64,000 nt of DNA from positions 17,082 through 81,081 of the forward strand of contig JAFSMP010000028.1 in NCBI GenBank assembly GCA_017447875.1. Reading direction: 5' to 3'. A model generated the notes under the pieces. It was not told where the DNA came from, ran no database searches, and saw only the letters and a list, made by a program, of their open reading frames with translations. This DNA comes from Paludibacteraceae bacterium. GTDB taxonomy: Bacteria; Bacteroidota; Bacteroidia; Bacteroidales; Paludibacteraceae. Shown piece by piece: positions 34,516 to 42,611 of this stretch (the first letter of the stretch is position 1; each line of letters begins with the position of its first letter). Both the position numbers and the translations under genes were made by a program.

Positions 34516-34998
34516 TTAGGGAACGGAATAGTTCCTTTTATAGATTCCTCCGCTTTGTGCAACATCAACGTCTACTATATATGTAGGAAAATGGTTGGGT
34601 AACCATACTTGCATAAATTTGATTAATGATGCAACTCCGAATGTTATAGTTAGGAGGAATATCTTCATGTCTTCATCACATCCTTTTCCCATTTTTTCAG
34701 AAACATGAAACAATAAGACAAGAACACAAGCAACAAAGAATAGAAGAATTGCTATAGGAATCAATATTCTAGATTTCATAGTAACATTTGGATGACCAAC
34801 AAATATATCAAAAAATGTAACAACAATTTCCAAAAAGAATACAATAAAAATCCACGCTACTCCCACTATAGGAGAAGGGGTGTCATCATATATGTATTGA
34901 ACAAGCCAGTAGCCAAAAAGCCACAAACCTGCACAGAAAAAAGGAGTTACCCACTGGTGGGCAAAAAGGAGCATTTTATTTTTGTCTTCTCTAGACAT
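34516..34998 (-). CDS. Four-helix integral membrane protein
   Basis: 160 residues with four hydrophobic segments (about 12-35, 42-65, 76-97, 108-130) and short loops; the C-terminus (TYIVDVDVAQSGGIYKRNYSVP) is soluble. No family recognised and no catalytic motif. It has its own promoter 25 bp upstream and is 23 bp ahead of the S24-like gene, so the two should be made together. Confidence 0.6.
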   Translation of the reverse strand: MSREDKNKMLLFAHQWVTPFFCAGLWLFGYWLVQYIYDDTPSPIVGVAWIFIVFFLEIVVTFFDIFVGHPNVTMKSRILIPIAILLFFVACVLVLLFHVSEKMGKGCDEDMKIFLLTITFGVASLIKFMQVWLPNHFPTYIVDVDVAQSGGIYKRNYSVP

Positions 34999-35023
34999 AA
35001 AGATATTATTTCAAAAAGGTCTG

Positions 35024-35055
35024 CAAAATTACTGTTTTTTTTTCATATATACAAA
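35024..35055 (-). promoter_or_regulatory. Promoter of the 34998-33746 pair
   Basis: Minus strand TTTG at 35055-35052 and TAATTTTG at 35031-35024, 20 bp apart, A8 in the spacer. Confidence 0.78.
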
Positions 35056-35093
35056 TATTTATTAAAAAAAATGCTTAACACATATATTTTTTT

Positions 35094-35837
35094 CTAAAAA
35101 TCAAAACAATATCTAAAAAATAATGTTAAGCCAGCGCCGATTACTATACTGGCAATAATACTTAAAACATATATCGCCCACTCTCGATCCGTCAAATGAA
35201 ACGCACGTCTCATTTGCTCTCCAACATGTTTGCTTTCCAAGGCTATCTTGTCATTAATAATTGTTAATTTTTGAGCTTTCTCGAATTGCCGATCGAACTT
35301 ATTAGCAATATACTGGCACAATCCATCCGCTTTGTTTTTGCCAATGTAGTGATAGCCGATAGATACCATTTTATCGGAGTTATTAGAGAATGAAAGATAT
35401 AGTTCATCCTCCTGCAGAACCAGTTTTACTTTACTCTCTCTTTCCACGAAACGAACATCTGCACCTATTTGTATTAGTCTCTTTATGTAAGTATATTCAG
35501 GGCCGTATGAATGGCGCGGGTCCTTTTCTAACAGAATATTCAAGTTAAGATGTCTTTCTATATTATTTTCATCCAAAGCTGTTAGATATTCTATGCGATG
35601 ACATGCTCTCTTTTGCTCCTCCGAGAGATAGTATCCATTACCATCTCGTACGGTAAGCCAGCGCATACTGCGAGTAATCATCCTTGTATAATTCCCCTGA
35701 TTAGCCGTATTGATATAATGGCAGCCTAAGTTATTTAATTCTTCAAGATCTCTTACTTCACGAACGCACGGAAATTTTCTCTCTTCTGTTATTGGTGAAG
35801 TAACGGTGTTACTCGTTGTTTTTATTTCCTTTTCCAT
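35094..35837 (-). CDS. Soluble sensor-like domain with C-terminal transmembrane anchor
   Basis: 247 residues, not recognised. Residues 30-205 have the alternating helix/strand order of phospholipase-D-like or related alpha/beta domains (YIKRLIQIGADVRFVERESKVKLVLQEDELYLSFSN), but no HKD motif, so a binding role is more likely than catalysis. Residues 222-245 (WAIYVLSIIASIVIGAGLTLFF) are a single tail anchor, placing the domain in the cytoplasm. AT-rich codons. It lies between small membrane proteins on the same strand; no promoter box is visible in the 49 bp upstream. Confidence 0.5.
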   Translation of the reverse strand: MEKEIKTTSNTVTSPITEERKFPCVREVRDLEELNNLGCHYINTANQGNYTRMITRSMRWLTVRDGNGYYLSEEQKRACHRIEYLTALDENNIERHLNLNILLEKDPRHSYGPEYTYIKRLIQIGADVRFVERESKVKLVLQEDELYLSFSNNSDKMVSIGYHYIGKNKADGLCQYIANKFDRQFEKAQKLTIINDKIALESKHVGEQMRRAFHLTDREWAIYVLSIIASIVIGAGLTLFFRYCFDF

Positions 35838-35886
35838 AATGATAATTAGTATTAAATAGGTATGTTTTACTTTTCCAATTATTCTG

Positions 35887-36333
35887 TTACAAGGCAGATA
35901 ACGGCTCTATGAACATCCCCAAAATAAACGTGATTGCGACTACAAAACCCACCCCTATTTTTGCGCAGAACAAGCCAAAACTACGTTTATCAAGATACTC
36001 TTTTTTAGGAATGTATATTTTATCTATATATTCAACGGAACGGCTCTTCAATATCTCCGTTGAATAATGATAATATGAGCACGTATCTAGAAAATAGTGC
36101 AATACGTCTAACAACAAGTAAATAAAACTAACAGCAATGGTTGCTTTCAAAAAGATGTTTGTTTGATGATATGTTCCGTTATCTGCAAAGATTAACACCC
36201 AGCATGATGCAATAATAGCAAAAACGATTTTGCGAATCAGTTCAGAAGCCTTGCTGGATTGGTTGTAATGATACTTTTCCGTCTCATCAATATATTTTTC
36301 CACTTTTTGCGTTTTTGATTCCTCGTTTTCCAT
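35887..36333 (-). CDS. Small multi-pass membrane protein
   Basis: 148 residues. A charged N-terminal helix (KTQKVEKYIDETEKYHYNQSSKASELIRK) leads into hydrophobic segments at about 35-52, 62-83 and 123-143. This arrangement is reminiscent of SLATT-type pore effectors, a comparison by layout only. Its start lies inside the end of the MEGPTG-repeat reading frame (47-bp overlap), suggesting co-expression. Confidence 0.5.
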   Translation of the reverse strand: MENEESKTQKVEKYIDETEKYHYNQSSKASELIRKIVFAIIASCWVLIFADNGTYHQTNIFLKATIAVSFIYLLLDVLHYFLDTCSYYHYSTEILKSRSVEYIDKIYIPKKEYLDKRSFGLFCAKIGVGFVVAITFILGMFIEPLSAL

Positions 36334-36679
36334 AGTTTCTGTTAATTATATGTGTGTGTATTTTATTTTTTTTGCAAACCGGCAAACCAGTTGGTCCCTC
36401 CATAAGCGGAGTAATGATTCCTAACTCCCTCTGTTCTACTCCAGTGGGCCCCTCCATAAGCGGAACAATGATTCTTGCTTTCTTTAGTTTTACACCTGTA
36501 GGTCCCTCCATTCTGATGAGAAAACTAACTTCCGGAGTCTTAAGCGGCTGCGAAGGTCGTGCTTCTAAAACACGAACAATGCATTTCCGGTCTTTTTCAG
36601 TAATTATTTTTGTGTGCTGTAGTCCGGCACGTGTTCCCTGCTTTACATCAGATAGGATAAGTTTACGAAAAGTACTCAT
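36287..36679 (-). CDS. Small basic protein with three MEGPTG repeats
   Basis: 130 residues. An N-terminal basic part (MSTFRKLILSDVKQGTRAGL) is followed by three MEGPTG copies spaced 18 residues apart, the first two closed by I-I-x-P-L (MEGPTGVKLKKARIIVPL, MEGPTGVEQRELGIITPL, MEGPTGLPV). The DNA of the copies differs almost only at third codon positions, which argues for selection on a protein. The opposite strand has its wobble positions in the same places and reads PVGPSISG repeats, so the coding strand is not proven. No family known to me; a precursor peptide with repeated cores is one possibility. Confidence 0.4.
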   Translation of the reverse strand: MSTFRKLILSDVKQGTRAGLQHTKIITEKDRKCIVRVLEARPSQPLKTPEVSFLIRMEGPTGVKLKKARIIVPLMEGPTGVEQRELGIITPLMEGPTGLPVCKKNKIHTHIINRNYGKRGIKNAKSGKIY

Positions 36680-36826
36680 AATTTTAATATTTTACCGTTA
36701 ATGTTATTTTTGTTTTCTTTTCCAGAATAAATGTACTTTGTATTTATACCTTATTTTCATACTCCTACCGCTCTGCCATTCCGCACCGCCCGAAATGGGA
36801 CGGTGCGGAGGGGCAGACGGAAGGGG
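36680..36826. other. Intergenic stretch with a GC-rich hairpin
   Basis: Holds an extended imperfect stem-loop at 36772-36817 (TCTGCC...CCGCACCG / CGGTGCGG...GGCAGA), strikingly GC-rich in an AT-rich block. It directly follows the lipoprotein gene at 36827 and may end or process that transcript. No promoter box is recognised for the downstream repeat protein. Confidence 0.6.
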
Positions 36827-37378
36827 CTATTGGAGGAATGCCCAGAAATACCATTTATAGGAATCATGGTCCTCATAATAGACGAGACCTTTGTCTTTTT
36901 GGATAATCGCGCCATTAGACAGGACTATTTTCTCCGGCAGGGAATCGTTTTTGCTCGCATCATATGTATAACTGCCGGTTGTCTCCCATACTTTAGAAGA
37001 GGAATATATCCTATAGTTCGTGAACTCGGTCTTGAGAATCTTGCTATCCGTGACAATAGTCTTCATTTCAATAACTTGGTAACTTAGCCCCGTAGTATGG
37101 ACTCCTTCTTCTTTCATTGACACAAAGAGTTCCATTTTATTGGAATTATTGGTAAATTTAACCTCTTTGATCGTATAGTATAAATCCGCAGTTGATTCTT
37201 CACTCTCGAAAGCTAACCTTTTGCCTACGGTATAAGGAAAATAACTCTTTAACTGGTCTTCGGTAATTTTCGTGAATGTCGGTTCCGGAGGAGTCGGTTC
37301 GTTCTTTTCTTCGGATTTCTTACATCCCACTACGAGCAAACAGCTCAGCACAATTAATAAAAATGTTTTTGCTGTCAT
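36827..37378 (-). CDS. Lipoprotein of unknown function
   Basis: 183 residues. Signal peptide with lipobox LVVGC (Cys19), then a Lys/Glu/Pro spacer (KKSEEKNEPTPPEPTF) and a beta-rich globular domain with many Tyr and Ser residues (YTVGKRLAFESEESTADLYYTIKEVKF). No enzyme motif. It is 20 bp after the T9SS-exported C13-like gene and should be on the same transcript from 40066-40097. Confidence 0.65.
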   Translation of the reverse strand: MTAKTFLLIVLSCLLVVGCKKSEEKNEPTPPEPTFTKITEDQLKSYFPYTVGKRLAFESEESTADLYYTIKEVKFTNNSNKMELFVSMKEEGVHTTGLSYQVIEMKTIVTDSKILKTEFTNYRIYSSSKVWETTGSYTYDASKNDSLPEKIVLSNGAIIQKDKGLVYYEDHDSYKWYFWAFLQ

Positions 37379-37398
37379 AACGATAATTTTTTTAATGA

Positions 37399-39579
37399 TT
37401 ATTTAATGACTTTCTTGGTAAATGACTCATCTTTACCTTGGATACGATAGATATAAATGCCTTTCGGCAGGTTGAGCGATTGCATGTCGCAATTGTCGCA
37501 ATGCTTCAGATGTACACCTTGCATATTATATACATCTATAGACAAAGCTTCCTCTTGTATGATGGATTGTTGCTCAATCTCATTTTCCGGTTCATCCGTA
37601 TAGGTTGGACGCTTAATCACATTTGCCAAATCCGGACGATTATTCTTGAACTCAAACAATTCTCCATTAACAACATAGCCGTCCCTATCCCGAAGAACTA
37701 AATATATTACAAATTTAGGATAAAAATATTCAGTATCATAATAATCAATATTCAATCGAATAGGATATGTGTTGTTGTCATCCGCCCAAAAATATATTTC
37801 TTCAAATTGAGCACCATCTTCCAAATAGAAACTGCCATATTGATTATTAATTGCATAACAATGCGACCATGTCATGTATGATTGCGAACTCATGAATACT
37901 GGATCAAATGTCAAACGTATTTCCGCTATGTGCTCCCAGTCTGCTACTCCTTCAATGCCACAAGTTAATGAATAAGGTCCACTATCCTGACCTGGACGAG
38001 GATTAGTGATATCTACGCTTGGGGCGGGAGAAGTACCTCCATTTTGCACAGCCGTTAGAATAACATTTCGGGAAACCACATTATTATAATTAAAAACGAA
38101 ATCTGCAAGATTGAGATCCGTGATTGTTTCGTCCGGCTGTTCTTGATCATCCACAATACGCGCCAACATGCAGTAGTGCCACAACTCTGCGTAATTATCA
38201 CCAGCAAACTCAAGACAGGGAGAATATTCTTCAACATCCGGAGTAGTCCATGGTATTCTTGCTACATACGATTCTCCACCAGCAATGGGAGGCAGGACAA
38301 TACTGCCAATCATATCTCCTCTGCGAACGGAGGTACCGTTACAATCGTATGTATATTGACTATACCATCCCCATGGCCATGTACTGCCAATGGTTGCTTT
38401 GGTCCAGTGCACATACAATGTGGCATTCCCGGGGCTTATCTCTTCTCCTCTGTTTCGAACTTTAACACAAACATCATATGTCTCACCTGATTGAAGAATC
38501 TCAATTTTTTGACCGTCCTCTTCATACCATATATCGGCGCATATCCATGGATACGGGGTGATTAAATTAGGTTCATCGCCGTAATCTCTATCGTCATCCT
38601 TTATATACAAATCCCATCCGGGTATTGGCAGACAGTCAGAAAGCGCATCTAAAGCCAAGGCATGTCCCAAGCATTCAGGATGAGATTCCATTTGTGGATT
38701 TTCATCTGAATCATCAAGGTCAGCTGCATACAGATAGGCTTCGTCCATAGTGATAAATCCGTCCTGATTTCCATCTGCGAAAAAGATCGTTGGCACATTA
38801 ACGGAATCTATGGTAGGAGGTGTCTTTCCGTTAACGGCAGTGATCCAGTGATAAGTGAATTCATCATATAGTTGGTTTTCCATGGAATACGATTTTTCAT
38901 TGACGCCACATGCTGTAGTGATGACCACATTATCCATTTCGCGTAATGCATCTATAAATCCGCCGCTATGACTTTGCTACATCACAATATTGATGGTTCG
39001 GGCTTGGATATGCGCAAGCATTCGTGCGAAGGATATATCCATCAAATGGTATTCTCCCCATAGCACAAGAGAACTTATATAATGAGGCTCATAAATACTC
39101 ATGCTGTCAGGATCAAGAGGATATTGAGGGTCTGGATGATTTAGGTAACTAAAATGAAGCCTTTCCACGTATCCTTCACCAACCGTATAAATAAACAAAT
39201 CATCATCTTCTGTTATTTTATTCGACAGCGTGTCATAAAAAATAGATTCTATATCATCTCGAGTGGCTGCAAAACGTATATCATAATAACTATCTCCATC
39301 CAAATCAAGAGGAGAAGACTCATAATTTGAATTTTCTAACATAATATCATCATGAGAATCCGTTCCATCCGACATGGCGACATAGATATGGTCTTGGGAA
39401 AACCCCTTTGATAAGAGAGTTTGATATACCGCAGAGCAATCATTCCAATAGCGAATATGATTATGTTCCCCATTGCTTTCCGCATTGATGATCACTGCAT
39501 AATTGGTGGCATGAACTACGTTCGTCAGACCTGTCAAAAGGACGATTAGCGTAATAACTTTGTATAAAATCTTTTTCAT
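37399..39579 (-). pseudogene. C13/caspase-like T9SS cargo protein, amber-interrupted and catalytically degenerate
   Basis: 727 codons in one frame. Signal peptide 1-25; residues 26-240 follow the C13/legumain-like fold found in Bacteroidetes (NYAVIINAESNGEHNHIRYWND). The usual T-D-H-G histidine motif reads TVGEG near 137, and the Q-C-x-SGGF cysteine motif reads QSHSGGF near 202, so both catalytic residues are lost. A TAG at 38979-38977 directly before that motif stands where family members usually have Glu or Gly. The rest includes beta-domains and ends in a type IX sorting domain (DVYNMQGVHLKH...LPKGIYIYRIQG...TKKVIK). The second part could be read alone from an ATG at 38937 but would lack a signal peptide. 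Confidence 0.75.
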
Positions 39580-39600
39580 AATCGTAAAATTTTAAGTTAT

Positions 39601-39993
39601 TTATTGTACCATAAACTGCCCGACGAGTGCGCCGCCGGCAGTTTCAATATGTAGCACGTACACGCCTGCGTTGGAGATCTGCTGCGAAACGGAGTTGGTA
39701 AACTGCTGGTTGAGCACGATACCGCCATTCATGGCATTGACCACCGTAGCCTGTGCCGACGGAATAGAATCATTGCGCTTGTTGATAGACAGATAGTTTC
39801 CGTCAATCGTCGCACGGAAATCTGTAGGACGCGTAGGAGTACTACCTTCTTTTTCAGGGTCATCCAGCGGGGAATCTCCTGGAAGGGGTTGCAAACTGAT
39901 GACTTCCGTTAAAGTAATTTCCACTTCTTCTGCGTTAACAACGCACGGCATTGTTAGTAATGCAACTAATGCCACTAATAAAATCTTTTTCAT
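39601..39993 (-). CDS. DUF3244-like small secreted protein
   Basis: 130 residues. Signal peptide to about residue 21 (VNA). The mature protein has the beta-sandwich pattern of DUF3244 proteins of Bacteroidales: FRATIDGNYLSINKRNDSIPSAQATVVNAMNGGIVLNQQF ... GVYVLHIETAGGALVGQFMVQ (given in parts). Function unknown; often found next to secreted peptidases, as here. First gene after a clear promoter, followed 21 bp later by the C13-like gene. Confidence 0.75.
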   Translation of the reverse strand: MKKILLVALVALLTMPCVVNAEEVEITLTEVISLQPLPGDSPLDDPEKEGSTPTRPTDFRATIDGNYLSINKRNDSIPSAQATVVNAMNGGIVLNQQFTNSVSQQISNAGVYVLHIETAGGALVGQFMVQ

Positions 39994-40023
39994 CTTTTAA
40001 CTTATAAATGAATTACTAGTAGA

Positions 40024-40066
40024 CACTTAAAATAAGTGCCATCAAACCAATTTGATTTGACGGCAC
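40024..40066 (-). promoter_or_regulatory. Overlapping dyads at the transcription start of the DUF3244 gene
   Basis: Dyad A, GTGCCATCAAA / TTTGACGGCAC, spans 40036-40066 and touches the -7 box. Dyad B, CACTTA / TAAGTG, spans 40024-40038. They share three bases, so in RNA only one could form at a time. Candidate operator or attenuator. Confidence 0.5.
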
Positions 40067-40097
40067 AAAGGTACTGCTTTTTTTGCATCCCCACAAA
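40066..40097 (-). promoter_or_regulatory. Promoter of the DUF3244 / C13-like / lipoprotein genes
   Basis: Minus strand TTTG at 40097-40094 and TACCTTTG at 40073-40066, 20 bp apart. The adjoining stretch to 40194 holds three GTGG(A/C)TAATT motifs (near 40105, 40161 and 40191) and no gene. Confidence 0.8.
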
Positions 40098-40194
40098 AAT
40101 TAGTGTGGATAATTACCTTTTGGTAATAGGCTTATAATCTGCGAGTTATGATTTTTTGGCGTGGATAATTGAACAGGCAAGTATATTGAGGTGG

Positions 40195-41664
40195 CTAATT
40201 GATGGCTAAATTTATCAGAAAAGTACGTAATTCGGTACTATTTGTTCCTAACTTGTTGGCTATGCGATTCTTGAAATTTCTTATACCGCTTTCTCCATAA
40301 AACAGCAGATGTGCTAATTGTTTTCCGTTGGGATTCCCGAGCAAAACCAATATGCATAACCGGATTCCATTTTCTGAAAGGTGATATGTGTTTTGTAATT
40401 TCGCCACTAACATACCGAAATTGTCATTTATTAACTTACTCATGGCATCAAAATCTTTCCAATAAATGTTATTAGGAAAATTTTCTGCATGGTACATCAA
40501 TGTGCAATTCTTCTCTATCTGGGCAAGTAAAGAATTGGTGTATTCCGTATGCTTTTGTATAATCTGCTCATGTAGTTGCATGGCTGCATTGTTCGCATGG
40601 GTTAAATCATCTATCTGCTGAGAAAGTAGTGAATGCCGACGACGTTTGCGGCGAATGTATATTATAAGAATTAAACCGATGACCAATATTGTAGCACTTG
40701 CCACATAAATCCATTGATAGTCAGGATGACGATTGAGATCCTGTTTTAATAGTTGTACTGCTAATGCCCATTGATTATGCAGCGGTATGAGCACCTCTGT
40801 TTCTATATCCGAACGTTGTGCAGATATATCAAGTATGTTGTCGTTGCTTAATGTCGGGTCACCGTTGGCAATAATGTACAACATGTTGTATTTATCCTGT
40901 TCAGAAGCTTGAGGTAGAGCAATAACATACTTTGCGTAATATAGTGCAGAGTCTTTTTGATCTAAACTCCAATATGCCTGTGCCTTTTGTACATAGTGGG
41001 TCGAATAAGCACATCCTTTGTTCTCAAGATAACTTACCGCATAAATGACAGAGTCATATTGGCTGATACGCACAAACAATTCTGCCATTGTTTCCCATGT
41101 TTTGTTAATAACGTTCTCATCTGTGCTATTCGCCTCTATTCGGGATAAAATGGACGTTGTTTCTTCTTTCTTGCCTTGCTCAGCCAACTCATATGCCATA
41201 TTATTCAGGTCATAATAATATAATAAGGTGTCTTGAGCCAGTAGGTACATCTCTCCTGACCGCTCGTACATATCGTATGAAAGGTCGTAATCGCCGGCAA
41301 GGTGGCAGATGGAACCCATATTGCTATATATGCGCCCGAGGATGGCGTAGTCGCGGGTGTGGGAATGGGTGGCGTTGATGAAGACCTGCATAGCAACGAC
41401 AGGGTCGTCTTTCTCGCGCAGCAGGCGGCCGTAATGGTAGCAGCAACGCGCGTATTCATCGGAATAAAACGCCTTCCGTCTATGGAGCGTACGGTACGTC
41501 TTCGCCAGCTGCACGCTGTCGTTGTACATGCCTCCTTCTGCACGCATACTGTCCGCCTGCGCCACCACCGTTTTCGCCTCATCCGCGACACGCGGCGAGC
41601 AGCCCTGTGCTATCACGCACAGCACTGCCAACAGCCATCCAATATGTCTGATTGGGGCAAACAC
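40195..41664 (-). CDS. TPR-containing membrane regulator with C-terminal HTH-like domain
   Basis: 489 residues. N-terminal signal with a possible lipobox (IAQGC), then about six TPR-type helix pairs (for example AILGRIYSNMGSICHLAGDYDLSYDMYERS near 110), a single transmembrane segment near 312-332 (IYVASATILVIGLILIIYIRR), a coiled region, and a C-terminal helix-turn-helix-like domain (RLCILVLLGNPNGKQLAHLLFYGESGIRNFKNRI). This layout is common in Bacteroidetes one-component regulators that sense outside the membrane. Two bp after the AraC gene, so one transcript. Confidence 0.8.
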   Translation of the reverse strand: MFAPIRHIGWLLAVLCVIAQGCSPRVADEAKTVVAQADSMRAEGGMYNDSVQLAKTYRTLHRRKAFYSDEYARCCYHYGRLLREKDDPVVAMQVFINATHSHTRDYAILGRIYSNMGSICHLAGDYDLSYDMYERSGEMYLLAQDTLLYYYDLNNMAYELAEQGKKEETTSILSRIEANSTDENVINKTWETMAELFVRISQYDSVIYAVSYLENKGCAYSTHYVQKAQAYWSLDQKDSALYYAKYVIALPQASEQDKYNMLYIIANGDPTLSNDNILDISAQRSDIETEVLIPLHNQWALAVQLLKQDLNRHPDYQWIYVASATILVIGLILIIYIRRKRRRHSLLSQQIDDLTHANNAAMQLHEQIIQKHTEYTNSLLAQIEKNCTLMYHAENFPNNIYWKDFDAMSKLINDNFGMLVAKLQNTYHLSENGIRLCILVLLGNPNGKQLAHLLFYGESGIRNFKNRIANKLGTNSTELRTFLINLAIN

Positions 41665-41666
41665 TT

Positions 41667-42512
41667 TTAGCCGTTCCGATAAGCTTTCGGTGTAAGGCCT
41701 ACGTGCGATTTGAAGAAGCGGTTGAAGAAGGCCACGTTGTCAAAACCCAGATTCAACGCGATCTCTTTGATCTGCAGATTCGTGATCTTCAATTGACTCT
41801 TGGCATCGGTAATGATCGCCTCGATGATGATGTCACCTGCCGTGCGTTCACCCACCGATTTGATGGTTGCACACAGGTGCGGTAAGGTCAGACGCATCGC
41901 GTCCGCATACTGACTCACATGGTGCCACTCATGATAATGCTTCAGCACTAACTGACAATAATCCTGGTAGATCTCCGTCTTACGATCCAGCGGTTTCACT
42001 AGATACTCATCCTGCTCATGCGCATACTTGGCATAACTGGTCTGCAGCAGGTTGAAGATATGCACCATCTTCTCGCTGTCCAGCATCGTCGGTTGGGCAT
42101 TGAGTGCCTTCACGATCGTGTCGTACATCGAACAAAGCACCTGCGCATGGTTCTCACTCACACTCAGTTTCGGCGAATGTAACTGCAAGGTCGAAAGCGA
42201 CATGCGGTTGTTCACCGTGTGCTTCTCGAGGAACTTACTACCAAACACGATCCAATACACCAGCGCATCCTCCGAGAACTCACGAATCAACAGAAAACTG
42301 CCGGGTTCCAACAACAACACATCGTTCGCCTTGAAGTCGTATTCGGTCACATTGATGGTCGCATGTGCCGTACCACGCACCAGTAAAGCGTACACGCCAC
42401 ACTTGATCTTACACGGATACCGACCGTACTCATTCATCAGTTTACCACTCGCGTCACCGATCATATAATCACCGTACGGACAGTCAACAATAGGGATATT
42501 ATTTTCGTTCAT
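41667..42512 (-). CDS. AraC-family transcriptional regulator
   Basis: 281 residues from the ATG at 42512 (MNENNIPIVDCPYG). A more upstream ATG lies ahead of the promoter and is not used. Residues 30-110 form a cupin-like sensing domain (KANDVLLLEPGSFLLIREF); the last 100 residues hold two helix-turn-helix units ending with KITNLQIKEIALNLGFDNVAFFNRFFKSHVGLTPKAYR. Probably controls the TPR gene behind it or the neighbouring secreted-protease genes (inference). Confidence 0.92.
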   Translation of the reverse strand: MNENNIPIVDCPYGDYMIGDASGKLMNEYGRYPCKIKCGVYALLVRGTAHATINVTEYDFKANDVLLLEPGSFLLIREFSEDALVYWIVFGSKFLEKHTVNNRMSLSTLQLHSPKLSVSENHAQVLCSMYDTIVKALNAQPTMLDSEKMVHIFNLLQTSYAKYAHEQDEYLVKPLDRKTEIYQDYCQLVLKHYHEWHHVSQYADAMRLTLPHLCATIKSVGERTAGDIIIEAIITDAKSQLKITNLQIKEIALNLGFDNVAFFNRFFKSHVGLTPKAYRNG

Positions 42513-42538
42513 CTTAATAATTGTATCAAAAATCGGTG

Positions 42539-42570
42539 CAAAATTACTACTTTTTTTTGAATTATGCAAA
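42539..42570 (-). promoter_or_regulatory. Promoter of the AraC-TPR pair
   Basis: Minus strand TTTG at 42570-42567 and TAATTTTG at 42546-42539, 20 bp apart, A8 in the spacer. Confidence 0.8.
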
Positions 42571-42611
42571 TAATTGTGCATATTTTATGCCATAAGTTGA
42601 ATTTTGTGGCA

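Noticed and set aside
36354-36701. Plus-strand reading frame with PVGPSISG repeats as a gene
   Set aside because: Neighbouring genes all lie on the minus strand and no plus-strand promoter box is seen, so I annotated the minus frame; not excluded and noted in the findings.
32661-39579. Reassigned TAG codon (as in some gut phages)
   Set aside because: TAG is used as a normal terminal stop in this window, for example at 3604-3606, 19328-19330 and 29347-29349, and the third nonsense codon is TAA. Point mutations explain the data better.
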